This document shows, one piece after another, positions 38,232-47,197 of a stretch of 64,000 bases of DNA; positions within the stretch are counted from its first letter, which is position 1; every line of letters starts with the position of its first letter. Made by a program: the position numbers and the translations under genes. Where the stretch lies: positions 310,001-374,000 of the forward strand of contig CAVUIW010000022.1 in assembly GCA_963741525.1 (NCBI GenBank). Reading direction: 5' to 3'. Under the pieces are notes generated by a model, which was given only the letters and a program-made list of their open reading frames with translations, searched no databases and was not told the DNA's origin. The DNA is from JANNSX01 sp963741525. GTDB taxonomy: Bacteria; Pseudomonadota; Alphaproteobacteria; Rhizobiales; Hyphomicrobiaceae.

Positions 38232-39161
38232 TCACCAGAGCCGCGCGACGGCATGCTCAGCGAGCAGGCCCGCGAAGATCAGGAACAGATAGAGGATCGA
38301 GAAGAGGAAAAGCCGTCTGGCGCGGCCGTCGGCACCTTCCGCATCACCCTGGCGCCAGACGTCGAAGGCGAGCCAGAGGAAACGCGCACCGAGCGCCGCC
38401 GCGGTTGCCCCGTAGGCGAGGCCACCCAGCCCCGTCGCGACCGGCGCCAGCGCCAGCGGCACGAGGATCAGGCTGTAGATCAGGATTTGCTTGCGGGTCT
38501 CGGCCGCACCGGCGACCACCGGCAGCATCGGCACGCCGACGCGCTCGTAGTCGCGGCAGCGGTAGAGGGCGAGCGCCCAGAAATGCGGCGGCGTCCACAT
38601 GAAGATGATGAGGAACAACAGGCAGGAGTTGAGGCTCACTCCGCCCGTCACGCAAGCCCAGCCGATCATCGGAGGGAACGCGCCGGCGGCACCTCCGATG
38701 ACGATATTCTGCGGCGTCCGCCGCTTCAGCCACATCGTGTAGACGAAGAGGTAGAAACCGATGGTGAGGGCCAGTAGCGAGGCGGCGACCCAGCCGACCG
38801 CCAAGCCCAGCGTCATCACCGAAAAGAGCGACAGGAACGTCCCGAAGGCCAGCGCCTCGTCGGCCGAGATTTTGCCGCGCGGAATGGGCCGCGCGGCGGT
38901 GCGCTGCATGCGCGCGTCGATATCGGCGTCGTACCACATGTTGAGCGCGCCCGAGGCACCAGCCCCGACCGCGATCGCCAGCAGCGCCACGAAGGCCAGC
39001 ACCGGATGTATCGTCCCCGGCGCCGCCGCCATGCCGGTCAGCGCCGTGAACACGACGAGGGCCATGACGCGCGGCTTCAGGAGCGCGATGTAGTCGCCGA
39101 TCCCGGCAAGGCCGCTCGCGGCGGCCGCCGGTGGGACCAATTGTGCTCCAACCTCGCTCAT
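38232..39161 (-). CDS. ctaB: Protoheme IX farnesyltransferase (heme O synthase)
   Basis: 309 aa, eight or nine helices, UbiA superfamily. The prenyl-diphosphate site NMWYDADIDARMQRTAARP is canonical, with a second Asp-rich loop CRDYERVGVPMLP. It farnesylates heme b to heme o, the precursor of heme a for this oxidase. The start MSEVGAQLVPPAAAA lies 121 nt after coxA, across a hairpin repeat. Confidence 0.96.
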   Translation of the reverse strand: MSEVGAQLVPPAAAASGLAGIGDYIALLKPRVMALVVFTALTGMAAAPGTIHPVLAFVALLAIAVGAGASGALNMWYDADIDARMQRTAARPIPRGKISADEALAFGTFLSLFSVMTLGLAVGWVAASLLALTIGFYLFVYTMWLKRRTPQNIVIGGAAGAFPPMIGWACVTGGVSLNSCLLFLIIFMWTPPHFWALALYRCRDYERVGVPMLPVVAGAAETRKQILIYSLILVPLALAPVATGLGGLAYGATAAALGARFLWLAFDVWRQGDAEGADGRARRLFLFSILYLFLIFAGLLAEHAVARLW

Positions 39162-39180
39162 AACCTATCCCGTCCGATGC

Positions 39181-39286
39181 CTAGAGCGCTATTCGATCTG
39201 ATGGAATCAGATCGGCGCTCTAGTTTGTTGGTTTTGAGCACTTTCTTTCGACCAACCGGTTTCCACTTGGTCGGAAAGCGCTCTAG
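39181..39286. repeat. Double-hairpin rhizobial intergenic repeat, copy 1
   Basis: First stem-loop CTAGAGCG...CGCTCTAG (39181-39222), then TTTTGAGCAC, then a second stem-loop ending CGCTCTAG. The second part carries the AACCGGTTTCCACTT core seen in this widespread repeat. Copy 2 is at 50181. The last CTAG contains the coxA stop codon (39283-39285 in reverse), so the element abuts or overlaps the coxA end. Confidence 0.8.
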
Positions 39287-40881
39287 CTGATGCGCGGCAG
39301 CTTCTCGAAGGAGTGGAACTCGGGCGGCGAGGGCAATGTCCACTCGAGCGTCGTGGCACCCACGCCCCATGGATTGTCGGCTGCCCGTTGCTTGCGCATG
39401 AAGGCGCCGATGATGCAGATGAGGAACACGGCCACACCGGCAACCGAGATGTAGGAGCCGACCGAGGAGACGTAGTTCCAGCCCGCATAGGCATCTGGAT
39501 AGTCGACATAGCGGCGCGGCATGCCAGCAAGTCCGAGGAAATGCTGCGGGAAGAAGGTCAGGTTGGCGCCGATGAACATCAGCCAGAAGTGCAGATGCGC
39601 CAGGAAGTGCGAATAAGTGTAGCCCGACATCTTCGGGAACCAGTAGTAGAAGCCCGCGAAGATCGAGAACACCGCGCCAAGCGACAGCACGTAGTGGAAA
39701 TGGGCGACGACATAGTAGGTGTCGTGCATCTCCCGATCGACGCCGGCATTGGCGAGCACGACGCCGGTGACGCCACCGACCGTGAACAGGAAGATGAATC
39801 CGATCGCCCACACCATCGGCGGTTTGAACTCGATCGAGCCGCCCCACATGGTGGCGATCCAGGAGAACACCTTCACGCCCGTCGGCACGGCGATGACCAT
39901 GGTCGCGGCGATGAAGTAGGCTTGCGTGTTCACCGACATGCCCGAGGTGTACATGTGGTGCGCCCAGACGATGAACCCGACGCCGCCGATGGCGACCATG
40001 GCATAGGCCATGCCGAGATAGCCGAACACCGGCTTTTTCGAGAAGGTCGAGACGATCTGGCTGATCATGCCGAAGCCGGGCAGGATCAGAATGTAGACTT
40101 CCGGGTGACCGAAGAACCAGAACAGATGCTGGTAGAGCACGGGGTCGCCGCCGCCGGCCGCATCGAAGAAGGTCGTGCCGAAATTGCGATCCGTCAGCAG
40201 CATGGTGATGGCGCCGGCGAGCACCGGCAGCGACAACAGCAGCAGGAAGGCGGTCACCAGCACCGACCAGACGAACAGCGGCATCTTATGCAGCGTCATG
40301 CCCGGCGCGCGCATGTTGAAGATGGTGGTGATGAAGTTGATGGCGCCCAGGATCGATGATGCGCCGGCGATGTGCAGCGACAGGATCGCGAAGTCCATCG
40401 CCGGACCCGGATGGCCCGAGGTCGAGAGCGGCGCATAGATTGTCCAGCCCGCGCCGACACCGTTGGCGCCGGACGGCCCCTCGACGAACATCGAGAGAAC
40501 GAGCAGCGAGATCGAGACCGGCAGCAGCCAGAAGGAAATGTTGTTCATGCGCGGGAACGCCATGTCGGGCGCTCCGATCATCAGCGGCACGAACCAGTTG
40601 CCGAAGCCGCCGATCATTGCCGGCATCACCATGAAGAATACCATGATGAGACCGTGGCCGGTCACGAAGACGTTGAAGACATGTGGATCGGCGAAGATCT
40701 GCATGCCGGGCTCTTGCAGCTCCATGCGCATACCGATCGACAGGAACCCGCCGACCAACCCCGCCAGAATGGCGAAGAGCAGGTACATCGTGCCGATGTC
40801 CTTGTGGTTGGTCGAGTAGAGCCACCGCGTCATCCCGTAGGGATTGTGATGACCGTGATCGGCGTGTGCAGGCGTCGCCAT
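39283..40881 (-). CDS. coxA: Cytochrome c oxidase subunit I
   Basis: 532 aa, twelve helices. Heme a, heme a3 and CuB ligands are in the expected motifs: GHGLIMVFFMVMPAMIGGFG, WFFGHPEVYILILPGFG (His-Tyr crosslink pair), WAHHMYTSG and YYVVAHFHYVLS. The proton-channel Asn/Asp region GFGNWFVPLMIGAPDMAFPR is intact. Catalytic subunit of an aa3-type (A-family) oxidase; 81 nt after coxB. Confidence 0.97.
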   Translation of the reverse strand: MATPAHADHGHHNPYGMTRWLYSTNHKDIGTMYLLFAILAGLVGGFLSIGMRMELQEPGMQIFADPHVFNVFVTGHGLIMVFFMVMPAMIGGFGNWFVPLMIGAPDMAFPRMNNISFWLLPVSISLLVLSMFVEGPSGANGVGAGWTIYAPLSTSGHPGPAMDFAILSLHIAGASSILGAINFITTIFNMRAPGMTLHKMPLFVWSVLVTAFLLLLSLPVLAGAITMLLTDRNFGTTFFDAAGGGDPVLYQHLFWFFGHPEVYILILPGFGMISQIVSTFSKKPVFGYLGMAYAMVAIGGVGFIVWAHHMYTSGMSVNTQAYFIAATMVIAVPTGVKVFSWIATMWGGSIEFKPPMVWAIGFIFLFTVGGVTGVVLANAGVDREMHDTYYVVAHFHYVLSLGAVFSIFAGFYYWFPKMSGYTYSHFLAHLHFWLMFIGANLTFFPQHFLGLAGMPRRYVDYPDAYAGWNYVSSVGSYISVAGVAVFLICIIGAFMRKQRAADNPWGVGATTLEWTLPSPPEFHSFEKLPRIS

Positions 40882-40962
40882 CGTCCGTTACCTCACGTCG
40901 TGCCGGCTCAGCCGGCCTGTTCGAAGTTCCCCGCCGCCACTGCGGCGCAACCCGTCAAAGTC

Positions 40963-41883
40963 TCAGTCCGCCGAGGCGACCTTCGCCGACGATGCGTTCG
41001 AGGCCGAGGCGCTGCGAACGAGCGCGCGGGCCTTCTCGTCGACATCGGCACCGCCAGCTTTGCGCAACGCCACCCATTGGTCGAAGACCGCCCTGTCGAC
41101 GACCCGAACGGCGATCGGCATGAAGGCGTGATCCTTGCCGCAGAGTTCCGAGCACTGGCCGTAATAGACGCCCTTTTCGCGAACCTTGAACCAAGTCGAG
41201 GTGACCCGGCCCGGCACCGCGTCGACCTTTGAGCCGAAAGGTTGGACCGTCCAGTTGTGGATCACGTCACGCGCCGTCACCAGCACGTGCACGACCGCAT
41301 CGACTGGCACGACGACCTCGTTGTCGACCGCGAGTAGCCGTGGCAACAGCTCGCCACCGGCCTTGCGCTTCTCGATATCGGCGTCGCTGAGCATGAAGCT
41401 GTCGAAAGCTAGCCCTTCCTGGTCCGGATACTCGTAGGACCAGTACCACTGATTGCCGATCGCCTTGATGGTGAGATCGGGCTTCGGGAAGTCGTACTGG
41501 TTGTAGAGGATCCGGAAGGATGGAATGGCGACAATTACCAGGATGATGATCGGCACCACCGTCCAGAGAACCTCAATCAGCGTGTTGTGATGGGTGTGGG
41601 AAGGCGTCGGATTGCGGCGGCTGTTGAAGCGCCACATGACATAGATCAGCAAAATCGCCACAAACACCGAAATCGCCGTGATGAGCCACAACAACCAGTT
41701 GTGGAAATCGTAGATCTGCTCGGAAATCTCCGTCGCGGGGAGCGGTAGGTTGAGCTGATAGTCGATCGCCATGCCTTGGCTGGCCAGTGCGAGCCCCGTC
41801 CACCCCACGAGACCGGCCGCTGCGGCTAGAACCGCGCCCCAGACCCTCCACCGGATCGCCACCGCCAGGTTCAATGCCGTCAT
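40963..41883 (-). CDS. coxB: Cytochrome c oxidase subunit II
   Basis: 306 aa from ATG 41883 (MTALNLAVAIRWRVWG). Signal-like first helix, two membrane helices (LLWLITAISVFVAILLIYVM and VLWTVVPIIILVIVAIP), then the periplasmic CuA domain with YGQCSELCGKDHAFMPI carrying the two Cys, Glu, His and Met ligands. First gene of the oxidase operon; the promoter should lie in 41884-42234. Ala/Ser-rich C-terminal tail is not conserved. Confidence 0.97.
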   Translation of the reverse strand: MTALNLAVAIRWRVWGAVLAAAAGLVGWTGLALASQGMAIDYQLNLPLPATEISEQIYDFHNWLLWLITAISVFVAILLIYVMWRFNSRRNPTPSHTHHNTLIEVLWTVVPIIILVIVAIPSFRILYNQYDFPKPDLTIKAIGNQWYWSYEYPDQEGLAFDSFMLSDADIEKRKAGGELLPRLLAVDNEVVVPVDAVVHVLVTARDVIHNWTVQPFGSKVDAVPGRVTSTWFKVREKGVYYGQCSELCGKDHAFMPIAVRVVDRAVFDQWVALRKAGGADVDEKARALVRSASASNASSAKVASAD

Positions 41884-42234
41884 GTCTGCCTCTGCCCCAG
41901 AGCCTGACCCGCGCGGCGTCCATCTTGGACGCTTCACGCCGGGCCGGCGAAAGACACCGATTCGCTCGCCATGCTAGCATAGCCGGAAGATAGGACCGGG
42001 CGCGTGCGACCGACGCGCCCACACAGCCAACAACGCGCGCTCATGGCGGAGAATGCTGGCGCGGAGGGAACACCAAGCGCCCTCCCCTCACAAGGCCCGC
42101 GCGCTGCGGCATAACTTCGCGAGGATGGGAAAGGTCCGCTCTCATGGCGGCGCCTGGACCCCGTCCTACTCTTGCCCTATTGCTCGCCGAGCACATTGGC
42201 CGGCGAATGTGTGGTGTGCGAAGGGAAAACGACC
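41884..42234. other. Divergent intergenic region between coxB and the IalB gene
   Basis: About 350 bases. Small open frames here have no support. It should hold the leftward cox promoter and the rightward IalB promoter; I see no convincing boxes. The only clear signal is GAAGGG at 42220-42225, 9 nt before the IalB GTG start. Confidence 0.4.
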
Positions 42235-42762
42235 GTGCTCACAAACATCCTCGGGACAAGGACGCGCAGGTGGTGGTCGAGTGCCGCGCTCCTCGGTGTC
42301 TTGGTCTTGGGGGGATCGCCTGCCAGCGCCGCAGAGGATGCCGCCGTCAAGGCTCAGCATGGGGATTGGCAGCTGGTCTGCAAACGTCCCGAGGGCGCCA
42401 AGAGCGACCTCTGCGCGCTGGTGCAGGACGTGACCAGTGAGAGCAACCCAAACATCGGTCTTTCGGTGCAGTTCCAGAAGGGTGCCGATGGCGAGACGGT
42501 GCTCAGGGTGTTTGCCCCGCTCGGTGTTCTCTTGCCGCCGGGCCTCGGGCTTCAGATCGACGACGACAAAGTGGGACATGCCCCCTTCGTGCGCTGCCAG
42601 GTCGTCGGTTGCGTCGCCCAAGTGACACTCGGCAAGGATCTCATAGGCAAGTTCGCGAAGGGCAAGACGGCCTGGTTCATCGTCTTCCAGACCAAGGAGG
42701 CCGGCATCGGCATCCCGGTCTCACTCGACGGCTTCCCGAAGGCGCTGAAAAGCTTGCCGTAG
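42235..42762 (+). CDS. Invasion-associated locus B (IalB) family protein
   Basis: 175 aa from GTG 42235, chosen because GAAGGG lies 9 nt upstream and the product then begins with a normal signal peptide (basic RTRRWW, hydrophobic SAALLGVLVLGG, cleavage near PASAAED). The mature part fits IalB: HGDWQLVCKR, LCALVQDVTS, FVRCQVVGCVAQVTL with paired Cys, and TAWFIVFQTKEAGIGIPVSL. Periplasmic; named for a Bartonella invasion locus but common in non-pathogenic rhizobia, role uncertain. Confidence 0.88.
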   Translation: MLTNILGTRTRRWWSSAALLGVLVLGGSPASAAEDAAVKAQHGDWQLVCKRPEGAKSDLCALVQDVTSESNPNIGLSVQFQKGADGETVLRVFAPLGVLLPPGLGLQIDDDKVGHAPFVRCQVVGCVAQVTLGKDLIGKFAKGKTAWFIVFQTKEAGIGIPVSLDGFPKALKSLP

Positions 42763-42784
42763 GACGCAACAGCGGTGTCGCGTT

Positions 42785-42806
42785 GTAAGGGCGACCGGCG
42801 GTCGCT
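42785..42806 (+). repeat. REP-like unit, GTAG-headed, left partner
   Basis: GTAAGGGCGACCGGCGGTCGCT: a GTAG-like tetranucleotide then a palindrome. The inverted partner is at 44399-44423, across the IS element; another inverted pair is at 63403 and 63465. Confidence 0.65.
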
Positions 42807-42985
42807 CGGCCAGCTGCACGCGATGCGGTTGCGGTGAGTGATACCGAACCCGGTTGATCGGCTCACGGCCGTAGGGCGCAATAGGCCCCTCCTTCGGGGC
42901 CGTATCGCGCCGCCACGGGTTCGGCAATCGTCGTCGAAGGCGGAGCGCGCCTGCGCCCGCGGCCGGCGCAATACGGCCTGTCAGA

Positions 42986-44324
42986 GCACTACTGTCCGGC
43001 TAATTGTCAAACAGGTTCAATTGGTTATCAGTCGGGTGCGGCTGATGGTGCGGTGGGGCTTCGGCAAGTAGTTGATCGAGCGGTGTTTTCTCGAAGATCG
43101 TGACGCTCAGCATTTGCAGGATTGTGTAAAGGCTGGCCTCGAGCCGCAAGCGTTTCTTGAGGATCGCTACCAGCACGTAGACCGAAACCGCGATCCATAT
43201 CTGCGTTTTGACGGCATTCTGGCTCGCGCCGAAGAACGACTTGATGCGCAGGTGCTGCTTGATCCACTTGAAGAAGAGTTCGATCTGCCAACGGCGCTTG
43301 TAAAGTTCGGCGATGGCAAGCGGGGTTGCTAGAAAATTGTTGGTCAGGAATTGGAGGGACTTGCCGCTTTCGGGATCTCTATAGCGCACACGCCGGAGCC
43401 TTTCGGGATATTTGGCGCGCGTCGCCCTGACTGTGAGCCGCACATCCTGGTCGCAGATGACCCCGCTGCTGCGATCGACCGGCCGGGAGCGCGTGCGTTT
43501 GAGCTTCTGCCGCTCCTTGGCGCGCACGACGAAGAAGGCGCCGGCCCCGGCCAACCTGTGAAGGCGAGAAAAATCGAGAAAGCCTCGATCCATCACGTAG
43601 ATTGCGCCGGGCTCCGGCAGCAGGACATCGAGGATCTCGGTGTCATAGGTCTTGCCGTGGTCGATATGGACGAGAGCCGGAATATTGCCGCGCAAATCCA
43701 GCATCGTGTGCAACTTCACGGCGGCCTTGGTGCCTTGGGATGGGGTCCACGGGAACAGCGACAAGCAAAGGTCGATGGTGGTGGTGTCGAGGGCGTAGGC
43801 CGCGCTGGCGATATCGGGCAAAAGGGCATCGCCCGCGTACAGCTGGCGCGCCTGAACGATCAGAGCCTGCGCAAAGGTCGCGTAGATGCGCCAATCTCGT
43901 TGCTCGTTGGCGTCCGCCAGAGTGGAGCGCGCGACAGCGGCTCGAATGCCCATGTGATAGAGTTTGGGACGCTGAGCGTTCAGGCATGTAATCGTATCGC
44001 GCAAACTGTCGCGGTAGGTGAGCTGCGCAAAAGCCATGCAGCGGAACTGATCTTGACAGCTGAAATCCTTGACCGCGTGGTCGCCGTCGAAACGCGCGAT
44101 GCACCGCCGCAGCGTATGCAGAGGCAAGTGTTCCATCAGCTGCGCAAACACGAGCTTGCCCTCGAACATCCTCCGGCACTCCCAAACACCGCGACCAAGT
44201 GGCGGCAGCATCGAAGCCGAGAGAGGCGGAGTTCAAGTCGGTGACAGCCGGGAAAAGACCCGCAAGGCCGCGAAAACGGCATGTTCGGCAAGGTTGACCG
44301 TGTGCGGATTCCGGACAGTAGTGC
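42986..44324. mobile_element. IS4-family insertion sequence, about 1.34 kb
   Basis: Bounded by 14-bp perfect inverted repeats GCACTACTGTCCGG (42986-42999 and, inverted, 44311-44324). It contains one transposase gene on the minus strand. I could not find an exact target-site duplication: the flanks CTGTCAGA and CTGAAGAG differ. It sits in the middle of a palindromic intergenic repeat (CGCAATACGGCCTGTCAG on the left, reverse complement CGCAATAGGCCTCTTCAG on the right). Confidence 0.88.
43000..44169 (-). CDS. IS4-family DDE transposase
   Basis: 389 aa from ATG 44169 (MFEGKLVFAQLMEHLPL). DDE catalytic residues: first Asp in ALDTTTIDLCLSLF, second in IYVMDRGFLDFSRL, and the Glu in the IS4 YREK signature ELYKRRWQIELFFKWIKQHL. 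N-terminal DUF4372-type region RFDGDHAVKDFSCQDQF is also family typical. The reading frame is intact and both ends are present, so the element could be active. Confidence 0.95.
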   Translation of the reverse strand: MFEGKLVFAQLMEHLPLHTLRRCIARFDGDHAVKDFSCQDQFRCMAFAQLTYRDSLRDTITCLNAQRPKLYHMGIRAAVARSTLADANEQRDWRIYATFAQALIVQARQLYAGDALLPDIASAAYALDTTTIDLCLSLFPWTPSQGTKAAVKLHTMLDLRGNIPALVHIDHGKTYDTEILDVLLPEPGAIYVMDRGFLDFSRLHRLAGAGAFFVVRAKERQKLKRTRSRPVDRSSGVICDQDVRLTVRATRAKYPERLRRVRYRDPESGKSLQFLTNNFLATPLAIAELYKRRWQIELFFKWIKQHLRIKSFFGASQNAVKTQIWIAVSVYVLVAILKKRLRLEASLYTILQMLSVTIFEKTPLDQLLAEAPPHHQPHPTDNQLNLFDN

Positions 44325-44398
44325 CTGAAGAGGCCTATTGCGCCCTACAGGCTACGCCGGATTTCGGATCCGATCCGCCGGAGACGGTATGACAGTAG

Positions 44399-44423
44399 TG
44401 GGCGGCCGCCGGTCGCCCCTACG
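44399..44423 (-). repeat. REP-like unit, GTAG-headed, right partner
   Basis: Reverse complement reads GTAGGGGCGACCGGCGGCCG, continuing CCCAC. It is inverted relative to 42785-42806, so together they form a BIME-like pair interrupted by the insertion sequence. Confidence 0.65.
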
Positions 44424-44450
44424 AGTTGTGTCGCAGTTCCCGCTCTCGGC

Positions 44451-45851
44451 TCAGAACTGGATCTCGAGCCGGAAGCCGCGGAATAGCGAGCAACTCTGGA
44501 CAGCCTTGCGGCGCGCCTGCTGCATCTCCTGGCGGATCGCCGGCTTGGCCCGCATGCAGAAGTCGTAATGCTCGCGGCTGTTCGTGCTCCACATCCGCCG
44601 GTCGCGGTTGCCGCAGTTCCTGTCCTCGTTGACACGTGTCAACTTCACCGCCCGATCGGCATAGGTCTCGCACTCCTGATTGCGGGCGTTGTTCTCGGCA
44701 AGGCAGCTCTCGATCTCACCCTGCCGGTCGTCGGCCTGCCGGCGGGCGGCCTTCTCGCCTTCGGCCATGCAGAACTCGACATGGTCGTCCTTGTACTTGC
44801 TCCATGCCGCACCGCGCAGCCCGCAGCGCTCGTTTTCGTTGAGCGTCGCCTGCTCGATGGCATTCTCGGCGAAGTCGTCGCAGGCCTTGCGCTGCGAGGC
44901 GAGGCGGCGGCACTCGGCGATCTCGTCGTCGCGCTCGAAGCTCAAATCCTCGCGCTCTTTCTGCGAGGCGTCCAGACACCAGACATAGTGACGGGCCTTA
45001 GAGCTGTTCCACTTGCGCGATTCATCAAAACCACACTGCGCCTCCACGGCCTTGTCGTACTGGGCCGAGGCCTCATCGGCGAAGGCGGTGCAAGCTTCCT
45101 CTTCCTTGCCGGCGCGCTCGAAGCAGGTCGCGAGTTGGCGTTGGCGGCCTTCGAACTCCGTCGTGGGAACACGCTGCGGCGCCCCCTCGCAGGTCCGTGT
45201 CTGGATCGCCGGATCATCGACCCAACGATTGTTCTTGCCGAGATCGAACGCGCAGTTGCCCTTCTTTCCGGCGGCGATCATGAGCAACGCCATCCGTGAG
45301 TAATGATCGCACAACGGCCGCGAGGCGCGGTCCGCGCGCTTCTCGCAGCGGACGATCTCGGCGCTTCTCAGCTCAGTCTCCTGGGCCGCCTCTTCCTTGT
45401 CGACACGCACGCACCACGAAAAATGCGTCCGGTAGTCGGCCGACCACCGCGCGCCCGTCAAGCGGCAATCCTGAGCCAGGTTGGCATCATTGGCGCTGAC
45501 GGCCCGGCTCGCGTAGTCGGCACAGAACGTTTGCCGGCTATCGGTGGTCTTGGAGCGCTCCTTGATACCGGAGATGCAGCAGTTGTTCTCGACCGCGACG
45601 CCGACCTCGAACTTCAGGCGGCATTGCTCCACGGGCTTGACATAGGTCCAGGCCCGGCAGCGCGGATCGCGCTCGCAGGCTTGCGCGCATGCGCCGGGGC
45701 CGCGATTGCCGGGGATCTTGAAGCTGTCGTAGTCGCCCGACTGGAACATGATGCCCCGCTGCTGCTCGGGCTTGTCAATCTGGGCGTAAGCGACGCCGCT
45801 GCCGAACGACGTCACGGCCATGAACGCCGCTACGAGAACCCAGAACCGCAT
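44451..45851 (-). CDS. Secreted PAN-domain protein with five Cys-rich modules
   Basis: 466 aa from ATG 45851. Signal peptide (MRFWVLVAAFMAVTSF, cleavage near GVAYAQ). Residues about 35-105 form a PAN/apple-like domain (MFQSGDYDSFKIPG, ACAQACERDPRCRAWTYV, CCISG). Then come five modules of the pattern C-x3-A-x2-A ... C-(G/R) ... W-x(4-6)-H-x2-(W/F)-C ... I-x2-C, for example ACDDFAENAIEQ with VEFC and ECETYADRAVKL with YDFC. Charged linker helices separate them. Probable periplasmic or outer protein rich in disulfides. No function known to me. Same family as the upstream gene. Confidence 0.8.
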   Translation of the reverse strand: MRFWVLVAAFMAVTSFGSGVAYAQIDKPEQQRGIMFQSGDYDSFKIPGNRGPGACAQACERDPRCRAWTYVKPVEQCRLKFEVGVAVENNCCISGIKERSKTTDSRQTFCADYASRAVSANDANLAQDCRLTGARWSADYRTHFSWCVRVDKEEAAQETELRSAEIVRCEKRADRASRPLCDHYSRMALLMIAAGKKGNCAFDLGKNNRWVDDPAIQTRTCEGAPQRVPTTEFEGRQRQLATCFERAGKEEEACTAFADEASAQYDKAVEAQCGFDESRKWNSSKARHYVWCLDASQKEREDLSFERDDEIAECRRLASQRKACDDFAENAIEQATLNENERCGLRGAAWSKYKDDHVEFCMAEGEKAARRQADDRQGEIESCLAENNARNQECETYADRAVKLTRVNEDRNCGNRDRRMWSTNSREHYDFCMRAKPAIRQEMQQARRKAVQSCSLFRGFRLEIQF

Positions 45852-45945
45852 GAGAACGCCTCCCCGGACCCGCGCCGCTTCCGGCCGCGCTGTCCCCAAA
45901 CCCGTGATCACTGCCGCCTGCCGCATCGTCATTTCCCCCAGGGCG

Positions 45946-46923
45946 TCAGAATTTCAGAATAAACTTGGTGCCCTTGCGCCGCTCCGCCTCGCAATCGTCG
46001 AGCTGTTGCTGGCGGCGTGAGACCCACCGGTCGCGCTCGGCCTTGGGGGCCTCCCGGCACCACTGAAAATGGTCATCGGCATTGGCATGCCAGAACAGGC
46101 CCGAGAACGAGCCCCCGCAGCGCATCTGCTGAGCCCGCCGGTACTGCGTCACGCTCCGGCTCGCGTAGGAATCGCAGTCCTTGTCGGACACCCCGCCGCG
46201 CGAGAGACACGTGGTCAACTGCGACTCGCGGCGGTAGAGCAGGTCCCAACGAAGCGAGCGATCCGCATTGGTGCAGTTCTTGACGTAGCGGGATTCCTCG
46301 CTGTGCCAGTTCGCCGGATTGAAGCCGCATTTGTTGTCGGTCTGGGTCTTGGCCTGTTGGACGGCCAGCTTGGCGATGGTCTCGCACTCGACCTTGGTCG
46401 ACCGGCTGGCGAGCTTGCGGCAATCCTCGATCGCCTCCGAGCGCTGCTGCGACTCTTGAGTCCGCCGGTCGGGCGAGACGTCGAGGCAGCGGTTGAAGGT
46501 CTCGCTGAAGCTCGCCGACCAGAGCGGGCCGCGGTAGCCGCAGCGGTTCGACAGGTTGGCGTTGTTGTCGCGCAGCGCCGACACCGCGTAATCCGAGCAC
46601 AGCACCTCATCGGCGCGGCGATCCTTGGGTTTATCGCGCTTCAGGTCTGACACGCAGCAGGAGTTGTCAAACTTGGGCGCTTCCGAGTGTTTCAACCGGC
46701 ACTGGCCGAGATTGGTCAGAAAGGTCCAGGATTTGCAGCGTGCGTCCTCGGTGCAGGCCTTTTCGCAGGCTCGATAGTCGTTGCCGCCGGTCTGGAAAAT
46801 ATCGTAGTCGGAGCCGAGCCGGATCTGGCCTTCCTCGACGGCGTGTGCACTCCCGCCGGCAATCGCCAGCGCCAAGCCCAGCGCCAGCCCCATGACATGG
46901 CGCAACAGTCGACTGCGGCTCAC
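45946..46923 (-). CDS. Secreted PAN-domain protein with three Cys-rich modules
   Basis: 325 aa from GTG 46923, which has GGAGG 5 nt upstream; starts further upstream lack such a site. Signal peptide MGLALGLALAIAGGSAHA. The PAN-like domain follows (GSDYDIFQTGGNDYRACEKAC, SWTFLTNLGQCRLKHSE). Then three modules with the same Cys/Trp/His spacing as the 44451-45851 product: LCSDYAVSAL with FNRC, ECETIAKLAV with VKNC, DCDSYASRSV with HFQWC. Ends FILKF, comparable to the paralog's EIQF ending. The two genes are tandem, 94 nt apart, first in this direction. Confidence 0.8.
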   Translation of the reverse strand: MSRSRLLRHVMGLALGLALAIAGGSAHAVEEGQIRLGSDYDIFQTGGNDYRACEKACTEDARCKSWTFLTNLGQCRLKHSEAPKFDNSCCVSDLKRDKPKDRRADEVLCSDYAVSALRDNNANLSNRCGYRGPLWSASFSETFNRCLDVSPDRRTQESQQRSEAIEDCRKLASRSTKVECETIAKLAVQQAKTQTDNKCGFNPANWHSEESRYVKNCTNADRSLRWDLLYRRESQLTTCLSRGGVSDKDCDSYASRSVTQYRRAQQMRCGGSFSGLFWHANADDHFQWCREAPKAERDRWVSRRQQQLDDCEAERRKGTKFILKF

Positions 46924-47197
46924 GGCTTCCTCCCCCCGGCAATTCATGCCGACTTCACTTGGCCTTACGTGGCATTTGACATCAATGGTTTGGCCTTTGC
47001 AACCACATCGCGCCCCGACCGGCCCGCTCGATGTTCCGTTGTCACTCAATCGCGCCAACGTGACAAAACCGTGACGCTGCCAAAGCGCCGTGAATTGCGA
47101 CCTAGGCAGACGATTTCCTTTGCATGGCTGTGGATAAGGTGCTTATCTCTGTTCGGAGCGCTTCGGTGTTGTGTGTTGCGTAGTTGAGGGCGCCGGG

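Noticed and set aside
42144..42440. Alternative frames across the IalB gene start
   Set aside because: The IalB frame has the signal peptide and conserved cysteine pairs; the other frames do not.
42978..44332. Target-site duplication for the IS4 element
   Set aside because: Flanking octamers CTGTCAGA and CTGAAGAG do not match; no exact duplication was found.
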